Of a stretch of DNA of 5,087 bases, positions 1-5,087 are shown piece by piece. Numbering within the stretch: the stretch's first letter is position 1; each line of letters begins with the position of its first letter. The position numbers were made by a program, and so were the translations under genes. The notes under the pieces were generated by a model. It saw nothing but the letters and a program-made list of their open reading frames with translations, was not told where the DNA came from and ran no database searches. The stretch is from Oligoflexia bacterium (lineage in GTDB: Bacteria; Bdellovibrionota; UBA1018): assembly GCA_903854365.1 (NCBI GenBank), contig CAINWE010000427.1:1-5087 (forward strand). The letters run 5' to 3'.

Positions 1-161
1 ACTGTGGCACTCTTTACTTTTCCGGTGAAGTTCCGATGATGAATGAACTCTACTTCTCCAAGCTTTGGAAGCAGAATACTTCTTGTTTTTCTAGCCTTCT
101 TTTGAATTTTGAGGATATTGCCCTGCGGAGAAGTACATAGAAAATCAGGGGAGGCATTCAT
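1..161 (-). pseudogene. TnpB-family (IS200/IS605 OrfB) remnant, N-terminally truncated, cut by the window edge
   Basis: From the ATG at 161-159 the minus strand stays open for 53 codons to the window edge. The peptide contains a block reading LPKLGEVEF, then HHRNFTGKVKSAT. This resembles the conserved stretch LPK-[IL]-G-x-V, about ten residues, then GK-[IV]-x-SAT-[IV] in TnpB proteins, the RNA-guided nucleases of IS200/IS605 and IS1341-type elements. In full-length TnpB (about 370-400 residues) that block is preceded by well over 100 residues; here only about 28 precede it. The frame is open upstream to a TGA at 294-296, and a Pro-Arg-Phe near 183-191 may be a little more TnpB-like sequence, but beyond that it lies over the neighbouring gene's 3' end. 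An in-frame AGGAGG at 170-165 sits three bases before the ATG, so a gene caller would start here. I infer a 5'-truncated insertion-sequence relic. The catalytic part would lie outside the window. The family call is from motif memory only; an unrelated small protein is possible. Confidence 0.55.
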
Positions 162-174
162 CCCCCTCCTGATT
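143..174 (-). terminator. Hairpin with short T run; probable terminator of the hflX operon
   Basis: The arms 143-154 and 163-174 can form a 12-position stem around an 8-base loop. Read on the minus strand, ten pairs are Watson-Crick, one is a G-U wobble and one is an A-C mismatch. On that strand it is followed by TTTTCT, and it begins about 55 bases after the stop codon of the protease-like gene, which suits an intrinsic terminator for the hflX operon. On the plus strand there is no T run after it. The same stem also contains the AGGAGG and the ATG of the TnpB-like remnant, so it could equally mask that ribosome binding site, or be incidental coding sequence. Confidence 0.5.
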
Positions 175-228
175 CTAACGAATCTAGGCGGGGGAATTCT
201 GCCGGAGATTGTTAACAAAAAGCTGAAA

Positions 229-2091
229 TCATTTACCGATTGCAATCGGTAAGGAAACCACTTTAGAACCTGTTTTCGTGAGCCATTGTAAGCTCACCTG
301 AGGTCCGCGGGCTCCTGAGAGTTTCTGATTCACCTCCCACTCATCCAGTTCGTCAGCCGGCTGAGCATCTACCTGAGTAATCCGCATTCCGACACGAAGC
401 CCCGCGCGATACAAGGCCAAGGCTGGGAGCTGCTGATTCAGCGTCATCACCCGAAGTACGCGTTCCTTCCCTTCCGTACGAAACGCCAATCGTAAACCTG
501 AGCGATTCACCGGATGGGCTTTCAAGGGGAGGCTCCCGGGAGCAAACCAGATTCTTCCATGCGGAAGATCTAAGGTGAAGTCACTTTCACCCAATAAAGA
601 CATTCCCAAACTCATCCCAGGCTCTTTTTCAGCAAGCGGCCCTTCATCACTCGGGCCATTCGGGGAGAGCGGAAAAGTAGGTGTAAAATCCTGCGCAATT
701 GTCCGATCAGAGCAAATCAACTTGAGAGCTGAGGATCCAGATTGTCCCTTTGCAAAAGAGCGAAAACTAACGGCCCAGGGCGTATGAATTTGCAGACCAT
801 TTTCATTGGCAAAATCCCAACTCAGACCCTGAATTTTATCACTCAAGTGGCAGGAGCTTGCAATCTCTCCCGCGGGCAATTCAGAAATCTCTAGCCAAGG
901 CGCGCCGTCACCCCCACTAAACCCCGATCGCGGCCAAATCCGAACTTCCGCAGGGCTGGTCGCTCGAAACTCCATCGGATATAACCTAAGAAAATCTAAG
1001 CCCAACACTCCATCGCAACAAGACCCAACGGAACTGGGCTGCGTAAAGAACTCAGTTTCCGTTAACAAAAATTCGTCAAGCGCCACATTCAAACCAGAGA
1101 CCTCAACGCGGTCTGCGCGAACCCTTCTTGCCAACGGTCTGCTACTCCTCCACATGCCGCTCCTTCGTACTCCTTCAGGAACCGACCCCTGCACATAAAT
1201 CCAAGCTGGATAAATGCCCTGACTCTCCAACCAAGAAGGGGAAATTTGACTCGTTGGAGCAGTCGAATCGAGCAGAAATCGCCCGTTCAACGTCTTACCT
1301 GCGAAAGTAATATTAGCCCGAATTGAAAAGAGCCCGTTCCAAAGGCGAGCTGGAGCCCGGGCAAGCAACTGCAATGAAGAGGGGCGCTCCCGCTGAACAG
1401 GCTCCATCATCGAAGCGAGAAATGGCTCGTGGACATTAGCTCCCTGCGATGACCGGCAGGCCCCTATCGATTGCGCCGTATCTCGGTAGAACTTCCACTC
1501 CTCACTTCGCACTAGGCCATCCACCTGTTGGCGCCAAATACCCTCGACTTTTTTAAGCCAGGCTTTAAAAATTTGCTCCCCTCGATCCAACGCTTGCACT
1601 GCAGATCGCTCCTGCACTTGCGCGAAGCGAAACTCAAGATCTGACAGATTCTCCTTCAACACTTGGGACCAGAAGTCAGCAGCAACTGCGACTGCATGTT
1701 CGGCACCCTCGGCCTGCGAAAACCAGGCATTGGGCTTCCCATGACACTCAAATTGATCCCAAGGTCGATACCATGGACCCGCACCCCGAATGTAGCCCCA
1801 GGCACTCGTTTGAACCTCTTTGCCAGAAACACCAAAAACTCCTGCTTTTCTTAGATCCGCTTTTAAACCGAAAATTTCTGAATGACGCCGTAATGCCCAC
1901 CGCCTCAAATGCGCGTTTTGCAAAGTAGGGTCAATTTCCCATACTTTTTCAGTTGTTAAATCAGCACCCTTCAATTGATAGGAGCTATCCAGAGAAATAG
2001 ACTCAGCCTTGGCAAACGCACATTGAACAGAAATGGACAAGATCGCCCCACCCCAGATCAACCCTCGTTGCACTCGCCTCAAAAGTCTCAT
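229..2091 (-). CDS. Exported retropepsin-like (aspartyl protease fold) protein with C-terminal PDZ domain
   Basis: This 620-residue protein has a signal peptide: Arg-rich residues 2-9, a hydrophobic core at about 11-22, and AFA or AKA cleavage sites near residues 27-29. C24 lacks a lipobox, so it is probably periplasmic or secreted. Residues 30-245 match nothing I recognise. Residues 255-380 look like a clan AA (retropepsin-like) lobe: RFLLDSTAP at 271-279, where the active-site D-[ST]-G is expected, and GVLGLDFLRLYPMEF at 361-375, the usual closing strand-helix. A weaker second lobe may span 395-520, ending MSLLGESDFTLDLPHGRIWF (497-516). Residues 530-615 read as a PDZ domain (ALYRAGLRVGMRITQVDAQP, 559-578). 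Bacterial proteins with this order usually degrade or sense periplasmic proteins. The catalytic motif is DST, with Gly replaced, so activity is doubtful. The ATG overlaps the hflX stop (ATGA), and a GGAG lies 11 bases upstream, so translation is probably coupled to hflX. The fold is moderately sure; the substrate and role are unknown. Confidence 0.75.
   Translation of the reverse strand: MRLLRRVQRGLIWGGAILSISVQCAFAKAESISLDSSYQLKGADLTTEKVWEIDPTLQNAHLRRWALRRHSEIFGLKADLRKAGVFGVSGKEVQTSAWGYIRGAGPWYRPWDQFECHGKPNAWFSQAEGAEHAVAVAADFWSQVLKENLSDLEFRFAQVQERSAVQALDRGEQIFKAWLKKVEGIWRQQVDGLVRSEEWKFYRDTAQSIGACRSSQGANVHEPFLASMMEPVQRERPSSLQLLARAPARLWNGLFSIRANITFAGKTLNGRFLLDSTAPTSQISPSWLESQGIYPAWIYVQGSVPEGVRRSGMWRSSRPLARRVRADRVEVSGLNVALDEFLLTETEFFTQPSSVGSCCDGVLGLDFLRLYPMEFRATSPAEVRIWPRSGFSGGDGAPWLEISELPAGEIASSCHLSDKIQGLSWDFANENGLQIHTPWAVSFRSFAKGQSGSSALKLICSDRTIAQDFTPTFPLSPNGPSDEGPLAEKEPGMSLGMSLLGESDFTLDLPHGRIWFAPGSLPLKAHPVNRSGLRLAFRTEGKERVLRVMTLNQQLPALALYRAGLRVGMRITQVDAQPADELDEWEVNQKLSGARGPQVSLQWLTKTGSKVVSLPIAIGK
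233..252. repeat. Perfect 20-bp palindrome at the 3' end of the protease-like gene
   Basis: The half-site TTACCGATTG is followed immediately by its exact reverse complement, centred between 242 and 243. It covers the last codons (Pro-Ile-Ala-Ile-Gly-Lys) of the protease-like gene and stops one base short of its TGA. In RNA it could form an 8-bp stem with a TGCA loop. No T run follows directly (a TTTTT lies about 12-15 bases beyond it on the minus strand), so it is at best an auxiliary 3'-end structure. A protein-binding site is an alternative. The symmetry is certain; the role is not. Confidence 0.45.
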
Positions 2092-2106
2092 AATTTATAT
2101 TTCTCC
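2088..2106 (-). promoter_or_regulatory. ATGA stop/start overlap and ribosome binding site coupling hflX to the protease-like gene
   Basis: On the minus strand GGAG (2106-2103) lies 11 bases before ATG (2091-2089). The hflX TGA is 2090-2088, so the two genes share ATGA. The Shine-Dalgarno lies inside the last hflX codons. The long spacer and the overlap suggest that ribosomes finishing hflX re-initiate on the downstream gene. No separate promoter was seen for the protease-like gene. Confidence 0.7.
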
Positions 2107-3353
2107 AGTTGTAGCTTTTTTGCCCAACTCTCCTCGATTTTAACGCGAATAAAAGTGCCTTTTTCAGTATGACGCTTAATTTCGATTTTACCATGCGAGT
2201 GAATCTGCGCTTCAACTTTACTTTTAGAATACGGGATCAACACCTCCCAATAGGCCATCTTCTGCTCAAAATGATTGAGGATCACTTCGCGAAGGCGTTG
2301 CACATCCTCCTGCCGAAAAGCAGAGACTGCAATTGACCCGGGAGCCACAAGGCGCAGCTGATTTCTAACTCCTGGAGTTTCGACACAATCCATTTTATTC
2401 AGAACCGTAATTCGAGGTTTCTCCGCCAAATCAAGCTCCGCTAAAACCTTTTCAGTGACTTCCCACTGTTGTTTCGCTTGAGAGTGGCTCGCATCGACCA
2501 CATGAAGAAGGAGGTCAGCATCTCTCAGCTCCTCCAAAGTAGAACGAAACGAAGCGACCAGCGCAGGAGGAAGGCGATTGATAAAACCAACCGTATCAAT
2601 TGCCACCAGCGGAGGGTGACTATCAGGATTTAACGCCCGGACACTCGCATCGAGAGTAGCAAACAATTGATCCTCGGCACGCACCTGACTGTGGGTCAAG
2701 GCATTCAGAAGTGTCGACTTCCCGGCGTTCGTATAACCCACAAGCGCTACCTTGAGAACATCCTTCCGTCCAGCTCTTTGAACCTTTCTCTCGCGCTCAA
2801 TGCCCTGAAGTCGCTCTCTCAACACAGAGATTCTCGTTTTTACTAATCGGCGATCCACTTCGATTTGCTTCTCACCCATACCGCGGCTTCCCGGAGCCCC
2901 GCCTCTTTGACGCTCAAAATGAGTCCAAAAATGGCTCAAACGGGGCAGCAAATACTGCAGACGAGCCAGCGCAACCTGGGTCTTGGATTCTCGCGTTCTG
3001 GCATGCTGAGAAAAAATTTCAATGATCACACCGGACCGATCCAGAATCGCGATTTTCAGGTCTTTTTCTAGATTTCGTAGCTGATTCGGAGATAACTCCA
3101 CGTCGAAGATGACTGCCTTCGCGGACAGTTCTTCGACAGCCTTTTGGATTTCTTCAATCTTTCCCTTACCTACATAGGTCGCGGGGTTCACCCGCTTGGA
3201 GGCAATCAAGATCCGACGCACCGGATCCACCCCTAAAGTAGTCACCAATCGGTCGAGCTCATTGAGCGACTCTTCCTCCAGACCTACACAAACCACCCGG
3301 GACCGTCCATATTGAAACAGACCCGGCAACAAAGATTCCGAATTTTCTAACAT
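2088..3353 (-). CDS. hflX: GTPase HflX
   Basis: HflX is a GTP-hydrolysing protein that binds the 50S ribosomal subunit and splits stalled 70S ribosomes, notably under heat stress. From the ATG at 3353 it has 421 residues, close to E. coli HflX (426). The N-terminal HflX domain spans about 1-195, with SKRVNPATYVGKGK at 52-65, the helical linker, and the glycine-rich loop GSRGMGEKQIEVDRR (155-169). The G domain follows: G1 GYTNAGKST (206-214), switch I with T233 in LFATLDA, G3 DTVGF (253-257), G4 NKMD (319-322) and G5 SAF (344-346). A C-terminal domain of about 75 residues completes the protein. All nucleotide-binding motifs are intact. The linker loop reads GMGEKQIE where many members have GPGETQLE. 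A GTG at 3362 would add three residues, but the only good Shine-Dalgarno overlaps it and suits the ATG. The gene is first in an operon with the protease-like gene and divergent from suhB. Confidence 0.95.
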   Translation of the reverse strand: MLENSESLLPGLFQYGRSRVVCVGLEEESLNELDRLVTTLGVDPVRRILIASKRVNPATYVGKGKIEEIQKAVEELSAKAVIFDVELSPNQLRNLEKDLKIAILDRSGVIIEIFSQHARTRESKTQVALARLQYLLPRLSHFWTHFERQRGGAPGSRGMGEKQIEVDRRLVKTRISVLRERLQGIERERKVQRAGRKDVLKVALVGYTNAGKSTLLNALTHSQVRAEDQLFATLDASVRALNPDSHPPLVAIDTVGFINRLPPALVASFRSTLEELRDADLLLHVVDASHSQAKQQWEVTEKVLAELDLAEKPRITVLNKMDCVETPGVRNQLRLVAPGSIAVSAFRQEDVQRLREVILNHFEQKMAYWEVLIPYSKSKVEAQIHSHGKIEIKRHTEKGTFIRVKIEESWAKKLQLEKYKL

Positions 3354-3361
3354 CCTATCCA

Positions 3362-3365
3362 CTCC
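3362..3365 (-). promoter_or_regulatory. Ribosome binding site that fixes the hflX start at 3353
   Basis: On the minus strand GGAG occupies 3365-3362, eight bases before the ATG at 3353-3351. The alternative GTG start (3362-3360) shares its first base with this GGAG, and nothing Shine-Dalgarno-like lies upstream of it at a usable distance. The ATG is therefore the better start. Confidence 0.7.
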
Positions 3366-3391
3366 AGAGTAGCGAACTACCTCTTCCTCAG

Positions 3392-3400
3392 CTTATAACA
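3392..3400. promoter_or_regulatory. Shared -10 region of divergent hflX and suhB promoters
   Basis: The 71-bp gap between hflX and suhB contains a symmetric TTATAA core. On the minus strand it reads TGTTATAAG, an extended -10 element (TG, one base, then TATAAG). This predicts an hflX transcript start near 3385 and a leader of about 32 bases. On the plus strand the same core gives TATAAC (3394-3399) and a suhB start near 3406. Neither side has a convincing -35 at 17 bp, so the hflX direction, with its extended -10, is the stronger prediction. Assigned by eye. Confidence 0.45.
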
Positions 3401-3424
3401 GAATCGCACACAGCAGGGAGCCCT

Positions 3425-4267
3425 ATGAAACAAAAAAGCAAAAAACACGTTCGACGATTACACCCTCACCCCGTTCAGCATAGGGCCGATCAACCCCCGA
3501 CATCTCAGATCCAAGAACTTATTCTCGATGCTGCTGAAGCAGCAGGAAAGGTCCTGAGGCGCCACTACCGAGGCAAACTCAGAATCTCGGAAAAACCAGG
3601 CGCCGGGCTAGTGACCAATGCCGACCTTGAAGCCGAGCGCGCATGCGTCAAAATATTAAGCCGCGGCCTACCCCTTTTTGGCTTCTTAACTGAGGAGGCC
3701 GAACCCCAGCCCGGACGCTGTCCAGGCAGGTGGATCATCGACCCCCTCGACGGGACTACGAATTTTGTGCATGGATTCCCCATGTTTTGCGTCTCCATTG
3801 CTGCCGAGTGGGAAGGAAAAGTCGTGGCAGGCACGATCTACCACCCCATTCTCCAAGAATCCTACTTAGCAAGCCAAGGCAAAGGAGCTACTCGAAATGG
3901 GCAAAAAATTCACGTTTCTAACACGATAAAAATTGAAAATTCACTTCTGACTACAGGCTTTACCTATCAAAAAGACAAACTCTTGCGCACTGAAATGAAA
4001 GCCTTTCAGAAACTCTCGGGGGTCGCCCGAGCCGTAAGACGACCTGGAAGTGCTGCACTCGATTTAGCCTACACAGCCGCAGGCGTATTCGACGCGTTTT
4101 GGGAACAAAATCTTTCTCCCTGGGACGTTGCAGCAGGAGCGCTCATTGTCCAAGAAGCCGGCGGAAAAGTGACCAACTTCAACGGTGAACCCTTTCGCCT
4201 AGGTGACCAATCCCTCATCGCTTCTAATCAAGCGTTGCACCCAGCACTACTCAAAGAACTGAGTTAA
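3425..4267 (+). CDS. suhB: Inositol monophosphatase family protein (SuhB-like)
   Basis: The family consists of Mg2+-dependent, Li+-sensitive phosphatases that hydrolyse small phosphomonoesters, classically myo-inositol 1-phosphate. E. coli SuhB also binds NusA and assists rRNA antitermination. The metal-site residues are all present: E90 and E91 in the LTEEAE segment, D106 and D109 in WIIDPLDGTTNF (103-114), and D234 in PWDVAAG (232-238). VTNAD (63-67) and the C-terminal QEAGG (243-247) also fit. The length is 280 residues, against about 267 for E. coli SuhB; the difference is a basic, Pro/His-rich N-terminal tail of about 26 residues before the first helix. The ATG is preceded by GGGAG (3416-3420) at a short 4-base spacing, and no other start codon fits. 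It is divergent from hflX and has no obvious terminator. The family is certain; the substrate is not, and relatives include histidinol-phosphate, fructose-1,6-bisphosphate and 3'-phosphoadenosine phosphate phosphatases, so the symbol is at family level. Confidence 0.93.
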   Translation: MKQKSKKHVRRLHPHPVQHRADQPPTSQIQELILDAAEAAGKVLRRHYRGKLRISEKPGAGLVTNADLEAERACVKILSRGLPLFGFLTEEAEPQPGRCPGRWIIDPLDGTTNFVHGFPMFCVSIAAEWEGKVVAGTIYHPILQESYLASQGKGATRNGQKIHVSNTIKIENSLLTTGFTYQKDKLLRTEMKAFQKLSGVARAVRRPGSAALDLAYTAAGVFDAFWEQNLSPWDVAAGALIVQEAGGKVTNFNGEPFRLGDQSLIASNQALHPALLKELS

Positions 4268-4343
4268 ATAGGATCCTAGGGTCAATCAGTACTCCTTTTA
4301 ACTTAGGGCAGGCCTCTCCTAACTAACAAATATCAACCTACAA

Positions 4344-4367
4344 AAAGACTATTTTTAAATAGACTTT
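4344..4367. repeat. AT-rich inverted repeat overlapping the -35 of the downstream promoter
   Basis: The arms AAAGACTATTT (4344-4354) and AAATAGACTTT (4357-4367) pair at 10 of 11 positions around a TT centre. The right arm contains the proposed -35 hexamer (4360-4365), so an operator for a dimeric regulator is possible. As RNA it is a weak A/U-rich hairpin followed only by AGAC, so it makes a poor terminator for suhB. The rest of the gap 4268-4396 shows no gene. Confidence 0.4.
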
Positions 4368-4388
4368 AGACATCTCTATTTCTACAAT
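4360..4388 (+). promoter_or_regulatory. Sigma70-type promoter for the coiled-coil membrane protein gene
   Basis: TAGACT (4360-4365, 4 of 6 matches to TTGACA) and TACAAT (4383-4388, 5 of 6 matches to TATAAT) are separated by exactly 17 bp. The predicted transcript start is near 4395, only two bases before the ATG at 4397. No Shine-Dalgarno sequence lies at usable distance before that ATG, so the message may be leaderless or nearly so. Confidence 0.55.
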
Positions 4389-4396
4389 TACAAGAT

Positions 4397-5087
4397 ATGA
4401 ACTCTTGGATACACATCTTTGCCCAGTTCACACCCGAGGCGCTCCTCATCGAGGCGGGGGGTATCTTTTTTTTGATCTGCAGCTATGCGGCCTTTTGGAT
4501 TCTCCGCAAACGACGCTACGGAGCTGTTGAAGCAGATCTCCCCTCAGGACCGGTCAAAGCCTACCTCAACGAACTGATCTTTAATGCTGAACAACTCCGA
4601 GCCCAACTCTTTGGACTTCTCGCCGAAAAGGGAGTATCCCCCGCATCCCTCAACCGAGGGGCCTATGGCATAAGCGCTTCCCCAGGAGTTCCTGGAGCAG
4701 GAGCAGCCGTCTCAGCCGATGCTCAAGCCCAAATCACCTTTCTCCAACTTAAAATTGACGACCAAAACAAACAAATTGCAACGCTTAACCAGGAAAAGGC
4801 TGCTACCGAACAAAAGGCTAACGAAGCAATCGCAGCAGCGAAGGCGGGAGGCGGCGCAGAAGGGGCCGTCAATAGCGACGTTTATAAAGCCCTCCAAGCT
4901 AAATACGCCGAACTTGAAAACCGGCTCCAAGAGTATTCAGTCATCGAAGACGACCTGGTCAACCTCAGTAAACTCATGAAAGAAAACGCTAAACTAAAAG
5001 AGGTCCTGACCGAAAAAGGAATCCCTTTGCCAACTCTCACCAGCGGCGGTCCATTAAGAATGGTAGCCCCCACCGCTGCTGCCCCGC
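4397..5087 (+). CDS. Membrane-anchored coiled-coil protein, 3' end outside the window
   Basis: The frame is open from the ATG at 4397 to the window edge: 230 codons with no stop. I do not recognise the family. Residues about 15-36 form one transmembrane segment (ALLIEAGGIFFLICSYAAFWIL), followed at once by the basic stretch RKRR (37-40), so the N-terminus probably faces outward and the bulk lies in the cytoplasm. Residues 50-80 look helical. Residues 88-106 are a Gly/Ala/Pro/Ser-rich linker. Residues about 108-149 and 161-206 have coiled-coil character, interrupted by an Ala/Gly stretch (150-157), with YSVIEDDLVNL at 180-190. An Ala/Pro-rich tail begins near 217. Such architecture suits a scaffold or envelope-associated structural protein, but this is inference. 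Codon and base use resemble suhB. The start follows an in-frame stop at 4367-4369 and is the first start codon after it; no Shine-Dalgarno is visible, consistent with the promoter almost touching the ATG. Confidence 0.8.
   Translation, partial: MNSWIHIFAQFTPEALLIEAGGIFFLICSYAAFWILRKRRYGAVEADLPSGPVKAYLNELIFNAEQLRAQLFGLLAEKGVSPASLNRGAYGISASPGVPGAGAAVSADAQAQITFLQLKIDDQNKQIATLNQEKAATEQKANEAIAAAKAGGGAEGAVNSDVYKALQAKYAELENRLQEYSVIEDDLVNLSKLMKENAKLKEVLTEKGIPLPTLTSGGPLRMVAPTAAAP

Noticed and set aside
3..140. Plus-strand frame open from the left edge to a TAG at 138-140, which could be the 3' end of an incoming gene
   Set aside because: It lies opposite the TnpB-like minus-strand frame, and its peptide resembles no family I know. 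It is most likely a shadow of that frame.
50..157. Minus-strand 35-codon frame starting at ATG 157 with AGGAGG at 7-base spacing
   Set aside because: The spacing is ideal, but the overlapping frame from ATG 161 carries the TnpB-like motif and stays open to the edge. The short peptide shows no recognisable feature.
575..1854. Several plus-strand frames of 60-70 codons opposite the protease-like gene
   Set aside because: They lack protein-like features and ribosome binding sites, and they oppose a long gene with signal peptide, fold and PDZ motifs.
4269..4322. Small palindromes behind suhB (TAGGATCCTA at 4269-4278; imperfect TTAGGG...CCTAA at 4303-4322) as a terminator
   Set aside because: The stems are short or interrupted and no T run follows. 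They do not make a credible intrinsic terminator.
4719..4979. Plus-strand 86-codon frame and minus-strand frames within 4712-5073
   Set aside because: They lie out of frame inside the coiled-coil gene, whose own frame is open from 4397 to the edge with a clear membrane segment and heptad character.
1..5087. CRISPR array, tRNA or rRNA genes, riboswitch, toxin-antitoxin or defence island
   Set aside because: No regularly spaced repeats, cloverleaf or rRNA segments were seen, and no gene has defence-system motifs other than the TnpB-like relic at the edge.

Overview
The window looks like chromosomal DNA of a Gram-negative bacterium of roughly 50% GC. The periplasmic signal-peptide protein, the HflX and inositol-monophosphatase housekeeping genes, and a one-pass membrane protein with a long coiled coil ending in a conserved-looking Tyr-Ser-Val-Ile-Glu-Asp-Asp-Leu block remind me of Bdellovibrio-like predators (Bdellovibrionota). 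That lineage call is a weak inference from memory, not a proof.

Layout, left to right. At the left edge (1-161, minus strand) a reading frame resembles an internal piece of an IS200/IS605-type TnpB protein. Its N-terminal part is missing and the rest runs off the window. A strong hairpin (143-174) lies at its start and probably also terminates the operon to its right. Positions 229-2091 (minus) encode a 620-residue exported protein with a degenerate aspartyl-protease (retropepsin-like) fold and a C-terminal PDZ domain. It overlaps the stop codon of hflX (2088-3353, minus) by the classic ATGA overlap, so the two genes form a translationally coupled pair. A 71-bp divergent promoter region separates hflX from an inositol-monophosphatase family gene (3425-4267, plus; SuhB-like). 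The gap 4268-4396 holds no gene, but it carries a dyad and a good sigma70-type promoter whose predicted start lies almost on the ATG of the last gene. That gene (4397-5087, plus, cut by the right edge) encodes an unrecognised membrane-anchored coiled-coil protein.

How the genes fit together. HflX is a ribosome-associated GTPase that rescues or splits stalled ribosomes under stress. SuhB-type proteins are small-molecule phosphatases that in some bacteria also act in rRNA transcription antitermination. The divergent hflX/suhB pair is therefore compatible with translation or growth-rate physiology, but nothing in the sequence proves co-regulation. The coupling of a cytosolic ribosomal GTPase to a periplasmic protease-like/PDZ protein is the least ordinary point of the window. 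I see no convincing new defence or mobile system: the window is mostly housekeeping, with an odd protease-like gene and a transposon scar.
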